Assembly (NCBI GenBank): GCA_018654125.1
Contig: JABIME010000220.1
Location: 1 to 6,697 of the forward strand
DNA from: Candidatus Cloacimonadota bacterium
Lineage (GTDB): Bacteria; Cloacimonadota; Cloacimonadia; Cloacimonadales; TCS61
Direction of reading: 5' to 3'
Length of the DNA stretch: 6,697 bases
Shown here: in pieces, positions 1 through 6,515 of the stretch
Numbering within the stretch: the stretch's first letter is position 1
Layout of the letters: every line of letters begins with the position of its first letter
Position numbers and translations under genes: made by a program
Notes under the pieces: model-generated
Told to the model about the DNA's origin: nothing
Database searches by the model: none
Seen by the model: only the letters and a program-made list of their open reading frames with translations

Positions 1-60
1 AATTTGACTAAACACAGAGGAAAAAAGGACTAATAATAACAAAGTAAATTTTAATTTCAA
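1..60 (-). CDS. Secreted protein of unknown function, N-terminal signal peptide only (partial)
   Basis: Reading leftward from a TTG at 60-58, the frame stays open to the window edge and gives 20 residues. They begin MKLKFTLLLL and continue VLFSSVFSQI: two lysines, a long Leu/Val/Phe core, then a polar end with a plausible signal peptidase I cut after Ser18 (VFS|Q). This is a textbook Sec signal peptide and closely resembles the start of the neighbouring 761-residue protein (MKFKLFILFV). A GGAGG ribosome site lies 5 nt upstream, the same spacing as for the gene starting at 6262. The nearby ATG at 73-71 is out of frame and meets TAG after three codons, so TTG is the preferred start. The gene follows the stop at 213 on the same strand with a 152-nt gap. 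The mature protein lies outside the window, so its function cannot be stated; another T9SS-type surface protein is a guess from context. Confidence 0.8.
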   Translation of the reverse strand, partial: MKLKFTLLLLVLFSSVFSQI

Positions 61-64
61 ACTA

Positions 65-71
65 CCCTCCC
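65..71 (-). promoter_or_regulatory. Ribosome binding site fixing a TTG start
   Basis: On the minus strand the sequence GGGAGGG precedes TTG at 60-58. The GGAGG core is 5 nt from the start codon. This SD is what distinguishes the TTG as a real initiation codon, because no in-frame ATG is present. Confidence 0.75.
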
Positions 72-101
72 ATTACTTCTATTGAAAAAACATTACGATT
101 A

Positions 102-179
102 TTGCACATAATGTTTCGCAGCTGCCACGTTGCTTCCAATTTTCTTCTTGCTCTACGAGGAGCTGTTTGTTACAAGCAA
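102..179. repeat. Imperfect palindromic element, attC-like, left copy
   Basis: The outer ends are imperfect inverted repeats: TTGCACATAAT at 102-112 against the complement of GTTACAAGCAA at 169-179 (TTGC and TAA shared). Inside them a 7-bp stem pairs CAGCT and CC (119-123, 125-126) with GG and AGCTG (159-165), leaving G124 bulged. The middle (127-158) is a variable loop that can also form a small GCTC/GAGC hairpin (150-153 with 160-163). An outer box, an unpaired spacer, an inner box with an extrahelical base and a variable tip is the folding plan of integron attC sites. The cores match only partly: GTTACAA against GTTRRRY, ACATAAT against RYYYAAC. The first 16 bases match the right element (6438-6453) at 13 positions. 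The element lies between the stop at 213 and the next start at 60, and is locally richer in G+C than the flanks. A MITE-like or other intergenic repeat is equally possible. Confidence 0.5.
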
Positions 180-212
180 CTATCTCACAGAAAGAAAGGA
201 AAACTACTGTCT

Positions 213-2498
213 TTATTTCAACAATATACATTTATTCACAGCTTTTTCTTTTTCATTCACTTTAAGTTTGATAAAATATTGACCACTTGATACTTTCTTT
301 TTGTTATCATCTACTCCTCGCCAAACAATTTCAAAATGTCCTTTTGTAGAATAAGCATCCATTAAGGTTTTAACCTTTTGACCTTTAATATTATAGATTG
401 CCAGTTCAATTTTACCTGATTCTGCCAGATCAAGTTTGATTGTTGTTGTTGGATTAAATGGATTTGGACAATTTGAGATTCTTGTTTGTGTAATAGGGAT
501 AACAATATCTTCCTGAACTGAAACTGAATCCTGATATTCATAAGCACCCATATCAATTGTTTCACCATAAATTCTTGGATTACCGGCAAGATCAAATTCC
601 GGTAGCTCAATTCCTGGTGGTAGATCTAATGTGCCAGCATCTATACAGGGTGAATCTGTAGCAAGTGCATACGGATAATCCCCTATTCCTGTCCATTGCG
701 GAATTGTATCCAGGTTGTCTCCCAACCAGTTAACTGTATTCCAACTATAAACATTTTCAATACCTTCATAACCACCATTAACAAGTGAGTTTTGAATATT
801 TACTGTGGATGGATTGCTGGAAAACTCATTAAAAATATAAATCTCTCCGGGATTATCTCCATAGAGAATTGAATTATAAACATTTATAACAGAATTCTGC
901 CCAGCAGGACCGATATTTATTGCCCCACCATCACCTGGGCTTGAATTATTTCCAATTGTACAATTAACTAAGTTTAGGTTAATATTGTCTCCCACACTTA
1001 CACCTGAACATGATTCTTGCCAATCACTCTGGATTTGTATATTTTCTGTTAACTCCATATTGGTTATAGTTACATTCATTGGATCTGTACCTAACATGCC
1101 GAAAGAAAGTTGTGGACGTGCATCAGAAGATGTACTACCTGGGTCATATTGATGATTGTCGTTGATATAAATATTTTCGATTATTACTTCTTGTTCAGGT
1201 TGATAGGAATTAACAGAACTTAAACATGCACTATAATTTGAATAGGAAAACAAATTTGAAATATTAAGATTCATATAGACCAAATTTAAACTTTTATTGT
1301 ATCCTTGACAATCCATTATAGTAATATTCTCTAAATTAATAAATTTATTTTGTTTTTGAAGTGCGGTTAAGTAAATAGCAGAAGTAATATTATGAAAACC
1401 ATTTGAGAGAGTAAAGTTTTTCAATGAATAATCCAACTCACTATAACTATCCCAAATTAATGCACAGTCTTCTTCTGCATCTAAAATCGTATTATCCATT
1501 GATTCACCTTCAAGTGAAATATATCCCCTCATATTTAATGGAAAACATTGATTATTGATACTTTTGGAATAATGTCCATTAGTAAGAAAAATTGTATTAG
1601 GATGAAGACTATCTGATTTAATAAGAGAAAGAGCATAATTGATAGTTACTAATGGTTCATCAGGAGTCAACCCATTATTGCTGTTATTTCCATCTACAGA
1701 AACAAATAGATCGGAATTTACAGGTTCAAATTTTGCATGTTGTGCATTTAATATTACATCATTTAATGGAACTCCAATAGAATTTGTTGAACTGATGAAA
1801 TATCCATCAGGTTCAAAAACTGTAAACGTATCAATATAAACTTCCATAGGTGGACAAGTCCAAGTTTTAGATATCTCACAACCCCCAGAAGCATAATTCA
1901 AATATATATTACACAATATTTCACTATTAAAATTAATTTCAGAATTATGCAAAAATATACCACCACCGGATGCATAACTATGATTATTATGAATTGATAC
2001 ACCTACTAACTCAATTTGAGAACCTATACAATAAATGCCACCTCCGGCGTTTGCATTATTATTTTTAATTATACATTTCTTTATGGTTGGTTGAGAATTT
2101 ACTATATATAAACCACCTCCTAGATAATCATAAACATGTAAGGTTCCACTACCATTTGAAATAGTGAAACCGCAAATAACTGTTGTACTGTCTTCCCCTG
2201 ATATCATTCTAACACAGCTTCCGTTTTGGTTTCCATCAATTATAGTTTGGTTGATATAATCTTCATTTTGGGTTGTAAGAAAAAGGCTGGCAACAGTAAT
2301 ACTTTTTCCATTATAATTTACATTTTCAAAATAAGTTCCGGGATAAACAAGTATTGTGTCTGAATCAACTGATGCGTTTATCCCTTCTTGAATTGTAGTG
2401 AAGTTACCTGTGCCGTCTTGTTTTATGTGCCAGGTAGTGGAATTTAACAATGAGTAAACACTAATTAGTACGAATAAAATAAATAACTTAAATTTCAT
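213..2498 (-). CDS. Secreted right-handed parallel beta-helix protein with choice-of-anchor Q-like region and T9SS type A C-terminal domain
   Basis: 761 residues; ATG at 2498-2496 opens directly into a signal peptide (residues 1-20), and the stop is TAA. Residues 24-60 (DGTGNFTTIQEGI, then DTILVYPGTYFE) are the usual entry of pectin-lyase-like beta-helices. Residues 138-208 hold short helix rungs marked by repeated N-rich turns and GGGIY/GGGIF/GGCEI. After a bridge (210-263) a second DUF1565-like entry starts at about 264 (LFVSVDGNNSNNGLTPDEP, TINYAL), followed by rungs to about 600. Residues 616-655 (SPCIDAG, GNPRIYG, DMGAYEYQ) resemble the choice-of-anchor Q domain. Residues 676-761 (NPFNPTTT, IYNIKGQKVKTL, VSSGQYFIKLK, ending CILLK) form the T9SS sorting / FlgD-Ig-like domain. 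I see no Asp/Lys/Arg lyase catalytic set, so adhesion or polysaccharide binding is more likely than catalysis; that is inference. The start lies 89 nt beyond the stop of the gene at 2588, on the same strand, so co-transcription is plausible. Confidence 0.93.
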   Translation of the reverse strand: MKFKLFILFVLISVYSLLNSTTWHIKQDGTGNFTTIQEGINASVDSDTILVYPGTYFENVNYNGKSITVASLFLTTQNEDYINQTIIDGNQNGSCVRMISGEDSTTVICGFTISNGSGTLHVYDYLGGGLYIVNSQPTIKKCIIKNNNANAGGGIYCIGSQIELVGVSIHNNHSYASGGGIFLHNSEINFNSEILCNIYLNYASGGCEISKTWTCPPMEVYIDTFTVFEPDGYFISSTNSIGVPLNDVILNAQHAKFEPVNSDLFVSVDGNNSNNGLTPDEPLVTINYALSLIKSDSLHPNTIFLTNGHYSKSINNQCFPLNMRGYISLEGESMDNTILDAEEDCALIWDSYSELDYSLKNFTLSNGFHNITSAIYLTALQKQNKFINLENITIMDCQGYNKSLNLVYMNLNISNLFSYSNYSACLSSVNSYQPEQEVIIENIYINDNHQYDPGSTSSDARPQLSFGMLGTDPMNVTITNMELTENIQIQSDWQESCSGVSVGDNINLNLVNCTIGNNSSPGDGGAINIGPAGQNSVINVYNSILYGDNPGEIYIFNEFSSNPSTVNIQNSLVNGGYEGIENVYSWNTVNWLGDNLDTIPQWTGIGDYPYALATDSPCIDAGTLDLPPGIELPEFDLAGNPRIYGETIDMGAYEYQDSVSVQEDIVIPITQTRISNCPNPFNPTTTIKLDLAESGKIELAIYNIKGQKVKTLMDAYSTKGHFEIVWRGVDDNKKKVSSGQYFIKLKVNEKEKAVNKCILLK

Positions 2499-2500
2499 AA

Positions 2501-2519
2501 AACCCCTTAAAAACCCCTT
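2501..2519 (-). promoter_or_regulatory. Duplicated AAGGGG ribosome binding site
   Basis: Upstream of the ATG at 2498 the minus strand carries AAGGGGTT twice, at 2519-2512 and 2508-2501, with an 11-nt period. The near copy is only 4 nt from the ATG and the far copy about 15 nt, so one sits rather close and the other rather far. The start itself is secured by the signal peptide that begins at this ATG. Confidence 0.55.
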
Positions 2520-2535
2520 TTAAAGTGGAACACGG

Positions 2536-2589
2536 AATATTCAATTTTGCAGGTGACAAAGAAAATCGTCACCTGCAAATATTCAATTT
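2536..2589. repeat. 12-bp direct repeats framing a stem-loop
   Basis: AATATTCAATTT occurs identically at 2536-2547 and 2578-2589. The 30 bases between them (2548-2577) are a 10-bp arm, a 10-base loop and a 10-bp arm. The right copy reaches into the TAA stop (2590-2588) of the propeller-like gene. The direct repeats look like a target duplication around a tiny palindromic insert, but slippage or chance in AT-rich DNA is possible. Confidence 0.5.
2546..2579 (-). terminator. Perfect 12-bp stem-loop after the propeller-like gene (possible terminator or mRNA stabiliser)
   Basis: TTTGCAGGTGAC (2546-2557) pairs perfectly with GTCACCTGCAAA (2568-2579) around a 10-base loop. It starts 8 nt past the stop codon of the upstream minus-strand gene. 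On neither strand is it followed by a run of T, so a classical intrinsic terminator is not supported. A stem protecting the 3' end of the first cistron, or reducing read-through into the next gene, fits as well. Confidence 0.45.
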
Positions 2590-5500
2590 ACTTCATCATC
2601 AACATTTTACAGGTTAGTACTTTATTGTTAGTTTTAAGTTTGTAGAAATAAATACCTGAACTAACTGATTTATTGTTTGTGTTTTTTCCATTCCAGATCA
2701 TTGAGTGTTTTCCCTCTTCAGCTATACCTGAATAAAGTGTTTTTACTTTCTGCCCTTTGATGTTATAGATTGTAAGCTCAATATCTTCTTCTCTTGGCAC
2801 AGAGAACGAAATTGTTGTTGTTGGATTAAATGGGTTTGGATAGTTACTATAAAGCTTTGGTTTAGTTATTACTGGAATTTCCTCTTCCTGTTCTCCCTGC
2901 TCACCAAGTTTAACAACTGAGTACTCCTGACAGCCGGATATAAGCAAATCTTTTTCGAATTTACCAGTATTGAAATTAAGAACTTCATAATTCAGTATAG
3001 GTGAATTGCTGCTTCTTCCTGTAACGACTTCGAAATTAAAGGGAAGTGGATCACGATTAGCGCTTTCGGAATATACAAGAATTTGAGCACATGAGTCTTC
3101 TATGACTACTGCTCCCACACATATGGAATCCTGAAAAACCCCTATCTCTATCACAATCTCCGGTATATTTATTACGTCTATTACTTCATAGTCCGGTTTT
3201 TCTTCATAAATAAAATTCTCACTTACAGGTCGTTCATAACCCTCTACACTGAGCCCCGAATAATTCCAATGAAAGTTCTCTACTTCTTCTTCAAATTTAA
3301 CCATATATCCTTTACCATATTCCAGTGGTCTAATCTTTGAACTTGGTAATGGTTCAGGATTAGTAGGATCACCTCTTGGCTGACTATCTCTCCAATAAGT
3401 CCATTCTTCTGCTTTTACTATTAGTACTCTATCCCAAAACCCACCAAATGCATCATCCATATTTAGAGTTTCAGGTAACCAATAACCAAACCAGTGATAA
3501 ACTCCTGATTCAAATGTATCTTCGATCACATAATCCTCTTGCATCCTGGAACCATATAATTCTAAAATTCTCTCTGCCTCAGGATTTATATCCATTTTGT
3601 AAAGCCAGGTGCTTTGGATATCATAATTCTGAAATGGTTGCCATAAAGGATTATTATTAATATTATATGTTAGATTATGTTCGTTTGTTACAAAATCAAT
3701 TAATGAAACATCATTAAATGGTTCAATTGTTTCCAGGATAGGAATAATATCTTCACCTTCATTGATAGTTGCATCACGTTCAAGTCGTGGAAAGGATTCC
3801 CAATTCCAGCCGGTGGAGAGAGTTTTGGTTTCTGTTGGGAAACATGCAATTTCTTGTAGAACATTATTACCTCTAACAACAAAAAGTCTATCATTATGCG
3901 GAAGTATACTTTTACAACCTTTTAAACCAAACAAATTTATCCTTGATCCACCTTTGGGTCTTTCTTTAAACGTTAATGGCATTCTTGTAAGAGTATTATT
4001 GTTTTCTACTTCAACTGAAATCATATTCATTTCAAAGTCTTCTGCCCAATCATGTAGATTGAGGACGTATAATTTATTATTGTAATCATTAAAGAACATT
4101 TGAGTGCTCAACATAGGAAGGTCAATAGTATCTATCAAGACAGTTCCTTCTAAATCAAATATGTAAAGTTTGCAATATTCAAAAGACTTATCTATTGAAC
4201 TTACATACAATTCATTCCGCTCATATGAATATTGTACATACATTAATAATTCATTTTCTGTATTAAATATTGGAGTATATTGACCAGTCAAAATATCTAG
4301 TGAATACAGATATTCATTATTCCCTTCTAATCCAACAAAATAGATTTTTTCATTTTCTATATCAAATGCAAATTCATTCCTATTGTTAGGTATTTGGTAA
4401 CTTATTGGATCATCAAAACCAGATAAAATTAGAATATTATTTCCACCTGGATTAGCGAAGTTTGAATTAACAAAACCTGATATTGCAAAGACTCTTTGAT
4501 TCTGGAAATCAGTGACAAAATCATAAGCATAGTAATTTGAAAAACTAATATGATTATTTGGACGACCAAGATCCCAGATGTCTATACCTTCAGGACCTCC
4601 AGCATAAAGATAACCATTAAAATAATGTACAGTCATTAAGGTAGAAAATCCAAAATGACCATTGTTATTCATCTCATAAATGCCATTTTGTATCATATTT
4701 GGTAAACTGTAGCATATAATATCACCTGAACTACATCCTATATTACATAAAACATATAGTTCATTATTCTCGTCATCAATCGTTAATTCAATAATTTTAC
4801 CTGGCAACTCGAAGAATTCCATTGTTTGAGATGAGATGTTAAAAATGGATAATCTTTCACCAAGAAATTTGAATAAAAATATTTGATCTGTTTGTTCACT
4901 TACAATTCCTTTATATGCTTCTTCGCCTATATGTACTGAATTATTCATCGTTCCATTCAGATCATATTCTTCAAATGTACAACCTTCTAAATTTACAATC
5001 CAGATTTTATTATTACCATTTTCGATATTATAACGACTATTATTATCATGATATTCATTTATCATAATTGGTGATATGTTGTAGCAATCAACAATTTCTA
5101 CACCTGAACTAGTACAAATAAATAGGTTCTCTGTTGATTCTATATATAAGAGTTCATATTGATATGTCCCATGATTAAGTTCATAAAATGATTCGTTCAA
5201 TGTGTTATTTACATAATCTAAAGACATAACAAAATAATCCACTTCGGATCTAGATGCAATATATATTCTTTGATTTGCGTAATCAATGCAAGTTGCATAT
5301 GTATGTGGAAAATTAGTGTTTAAACTTAAATAATTATTAGTATCTAAATCAATTATGTTGATATAAGCATTTTGAGTAATGTCTACATCATAATTAGGTG
5401 AACAAATCAATTTATGAATACTTCCATCATTGACAATTTCTAGTAAACCAGCATAATGAATTGTTTGAAATGAATCAACTTCATTAAAAGTATTACTATT

Positions 5501-6262
5501 ATATTTCTTGATTTCATGATTTACAGAAACATAAAAATGACTACTAATTGGATCAAACTCAATATCACGTATAAAATTCTCTTCAGGTTGTTCAATATAA
5601 CCCGAGTAAGTAATTTGTTCTAATAAATTCAAATTAGAATTACTTATAATTTCGTAGATTGCTACATTACCTCCTGAATCTTCACCATTAAAAAAGCTGT
5701 CATTATCATATTCATTAATAATCCAGTATAATCTATTATCAGAAATATTGTGCTTTAGAATCATATTAGCAATCTTCTCAGATTCTCCAATACAATTAGG
5801 TCTTGGTTGCACATCAATAATTGCATGTGTATTTGCATCAATCATAAGCAATTCTAATCCTTCAGTTACACAGAATATTCTATCGTTTGTGTATAACATT
5901 CTATAATCATGAAATCTATTACCAATAAATTTACAGTTAGTTATTTGAAGATGTCCGAAGGCAGAAATATCAATTTCATCTAATAGAGCATTTGAAGTAG
6001 CATCGAACACTTTTATAGCTCTTTGACCATAAACAAAAATTTCATTGTTTTGTGCATAAGCAATATCTGTAGGATATATACCACCATTCTCATTAAAAAA
6101 ACTATATGTGTTTACTAATTCATCCCGTGAGCTTTCAAAAGGTACATTAATAGAAGATCCAGTTAATGAATCAGCATTAATCCAAAACGTTGACATCACT
6201 TCCTCAGAATAGATATTAAATGTAAAAAATAAACAAAACAACACAAATATTGTAATTTTCAT
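2588..6262 (-). CDS. Large secreted beta-propeller-like protein with T9SS type A C-terminal domain
   Basis: 1224 residues; ATG at 6262-6260 sits 5 nt after AGGAGG and opens into a signal peptide (1-19, likely cut IYS|EEV). Residues about 60-805 contain roughly 15 irregular repeats of the form 'N.[IL][YF][VI]...[I].[IV][FY]D', such as NEIFVYGQ...IKVFDATS (73-90), QRIYIASRS (331-339), NELYVLCN (500-507), GYLYAGGPEGIDIWDLG (550-566), EKIYFVG (638-644) and NKLYVLNLHD (729-738). This is the pattern of one or more WD40/YVTN-type propellers. Residues 815-825 (LSTGWNWESFP) start a region of 'GWN.xSFP' type, also seen in FCB surface proteins. Residues 1036-1119 (EIGVFQDSICVGAVV, PFNFEVVTGR, QEYSVVKLG) form a small beta domain. 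An acidic EQGEQEEE linker precedes the sorting domain (1138-1224; NYPNPFNPTTT, IYNIKGQKVKTL, SSGIYFYKLK, ending MLMMK). No catalytic motif is visible; export and a cell-surface location are well supported, the ligand is unknown. Confidence 0.92.
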   Translation of the reverse strand: MKITIFVLFCLFFTFNIYSEEVMSTFWINADSLTGSSINVPFESSRDELVNTYSFFNENGGIYPTDIAYAQNNEIFVYGQRAIKVFDATSNALLDEIDISAFGHLQITNCKFIGNRFHDYRMLYTNDRIFCVTEGLELLMIDANTHAIIDVQPRPNCIGESEKIANMILKHNISDNRLYWIINEYDNDSFFNGEDSGGNVAIYEIISNSNLNLLEQITYSGYIEQPEENFIRDIEFDPISSHFYVSVNHEIKKYNSNTFNEVDSFQTIHYAGLLEIVNDGSIHKLICSPNYDVDITQNAYINIIDLDTNNYLSLNTNFPHTYATCIDYANQRIYIASRSEVDYFVMSLDYVNNTLNESFYELNHGTYQYELLYIESTENLFICTSSGVEIVDCYNISPIMINEYHDNNSRYNIENGNNKIWIVNLEGCTFEEYDLNGTMNNSVHIGEEAYKGIVSEQTDQIFLFKFLGERLSIFNISSQTMEFFELPGKIIELTIDDENNELYVLCNIGCSSGDIICYSLPNMIQNGIYEMNNNGHFGFSTLMTVHYFNGYLYAGGPEGIDIWDLGRPNNHISFSNYYAYDFVTDFQNQRVFAISGFVNSNFANPGGNNILILSGFDDPISYQIPNNRNEFAFDIENEKIYFVGLEGNNEYLYSLDILTGQYTPIFNTENELLMYVQYSYERNELYVSSIDKSFEYCKLYIFDLEGTVLIDTIDLPMLSTQMFFNDYNNKLYVLNLHDWAEDFEMNMISVEVENNNTLTRMPLTFKERPKGGSRINLFGLKGCKSILPHNDRLFVVRGNNVLQEIACFPTETKTLSTGWNWESFPRLERDATINEGEDIIPILETIEPFNDVSLIDFVTNEHNLTYNINNNPLWQPFQNYDIQSTWLYKMDINPEAERILELYGSRMQEDYVIEDTFESGVYHWFGYWLPETLNMDDAFGGFWDRVLIVKAEEWTYWRDSQPRGDPTNPEPLPSSKIRPLEYGKGYMVKFEEEVENFHWNYSGLSVEGYERPVSENFIYEEKPDYEVIDVINIPEIVIEIGVFQDSICVGAVVIEDSCAQILVYSESANRDPLPFNFEVVTGRSSNSPILNYEVLNFNTGKFEKDLLISGCQEYSVVKLGEQGEQEEEIPVITKPKLYSNYPNPFNPTTTISFSVPREEDIELTIYNIKGQKVKTLYSGIAEEGKHSMIWNGKNTNNKSVSSGIYFYKLKTNNKVLTCKMLMMK

Positions 6263-6267
6263 CTTTT

Positions 6268-6273
6268 CCTCCT
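6268..6273 (-). promoter_or_regulatory. Consensus ribosome binding site of the propeller-like gene
   Basis: AGGAGG on the minus strand, 5 nt (AAAAG) before the ATG at 6262. It is a full SD match and, with the signal peptide, fixes the start. Confidence 0.8.
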
Positions 6274-6396
6274 AGAAAAGCTACTTTCCTTTTTGTTTTT
6301 TCAAATCTCTTTATGCAAGAATTTAATTTTTTAACGATTGTCTTATGATTTTCAGCATATTTATATCGGGACCTTTGAGAAACTATCGACGAAAAG

Positions 6397-6423
6397 TTAT
6401 GTTCCTTTCATATCAATTCCTCC
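6397..6423 (-). other. Strong SD followed by a four-codon ORF (MKGT-stop)
   Basis: On the minus strand AAAGGAGG (core at 6423-6419) is followed after 7 nt by ATG (6411-6409), then AAA GGA ACA and TAA (6399-6397). The SD is as strong as that of the gene starting at 6262, yet the frame closes at once. It lies 135 nt upstream of the propeller-like start, within its probable leader. It may be a minimal leader peptide, or the surviving 5' end of a gene lost at the adjacent palindromic element. The SD and ORF are seen; either role is inference. Confidence 0.4.
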
Positions 6424-6437
6424 TTTGTAAGTTTTTG

Positions 6438-6490
6438 TTGCTTGTAATGTTTCACGTGTTCGGCGTTCCGCTGACACGATGTTATGCACC
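6438..6490. repeat. Palindromic element, attC-like, right copy
   Basis: It begins TTGCTTGTAATGTTTC (6438-6453) and ends GTTATGCACC (6481-6490). Inside, CGTGT (6455-6459) pairs with ACACG (6474-6478). A 3-by-2 internal loop (TCG against TG) follows, then GCG/CGC (6463-6465 with 6469-6471) closes a TTC tip. The hairpin is about 60% G+C in very AT-rich flanks. GTTATGC fits the attC R' consensus GTTRRRY at six of seven positions; the opposite box is poor. It starts with the same 16-base edge as the element at 102-179 (13 identical). Start codons with an SD lie on both sides: ATG at 6516 (plus), 26 nt away, and ATG at 6411 (minus), 27 nt away. At about 50 bp it is shorter than most attC sites. Confidence 0.5.
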
Positions 6491-6505
6491 GAAATATAGA
6501 CTAAA

Positions 6506-6509
6506 GGGG
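6506..6509 (+). promoter_or_regulatory. Ribosome binding site of the right-edge gene
   Basis: AAAGGGG ends 6 nt before the ATG at 6516. It is the same AAGGGG type used before the gene at 2498 and supports this plus-strand start. Confidence 0.6.
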
Positions 6510-6515
6510 TTACGT

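Larger units (their letters stand above)
6263..6515. other. Divergent intergenic region between the minus-strand gene block and the plus-strand gene
   Basis: 253 nt separate the starts at 6262 (minus) and 6516 (plus), so promoters for both directions must lie here or upstream. The part next to 6262 is pyrimidine-rich on the plus strand (6285-6302). It also holds the 4-codon ORF at 6397-6411 and the palindromic element at 6438-6490. I see no -10/-35 pair for either gene that I would defend. Confidence 0.6.

Noticed and set aside
1..33. Plus-strand open frame ending in TAA at 31-33, as the tail of an upstream gene
   Set aside because: Ten codons are uninformative, and the opposite strand has a clear SD plus signal-peptide start over the same bases.
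102..290. 62-codon plus-strand ORF beginning at TTG 102
   Set aside because: It has no SD, runs straight through the palindromic element, and overlaps the 3' end of the well-supported beta-helix gene antisense.
3376..4085. Plus-strand and shifted minus-strand ORFs inside the propeller-like gene (3376-3660, 3700-3894, 3762-4085)
   Set aside because: All lie within a long coding frame with clear domains; they lack ribosome sites and recognisable protein features.
6471..6500. CTGACA and TATAGA with an 18-nt spacer as a promoter for the gene at 6516
   Set aside because: Transcription would start at about 6507, inside the GGGG ribosome site at 6506-6509, so the mRNA would lose its SD. CTGACA is also part of the hairpin stem.
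6484..6504. Six-codon plus-strand ORF (MHRNID) just before the gene at 6516
   Set aside because: There is no SD, it overlaps the end of the palindromic element, and it is in another frame; chance is sufficient.
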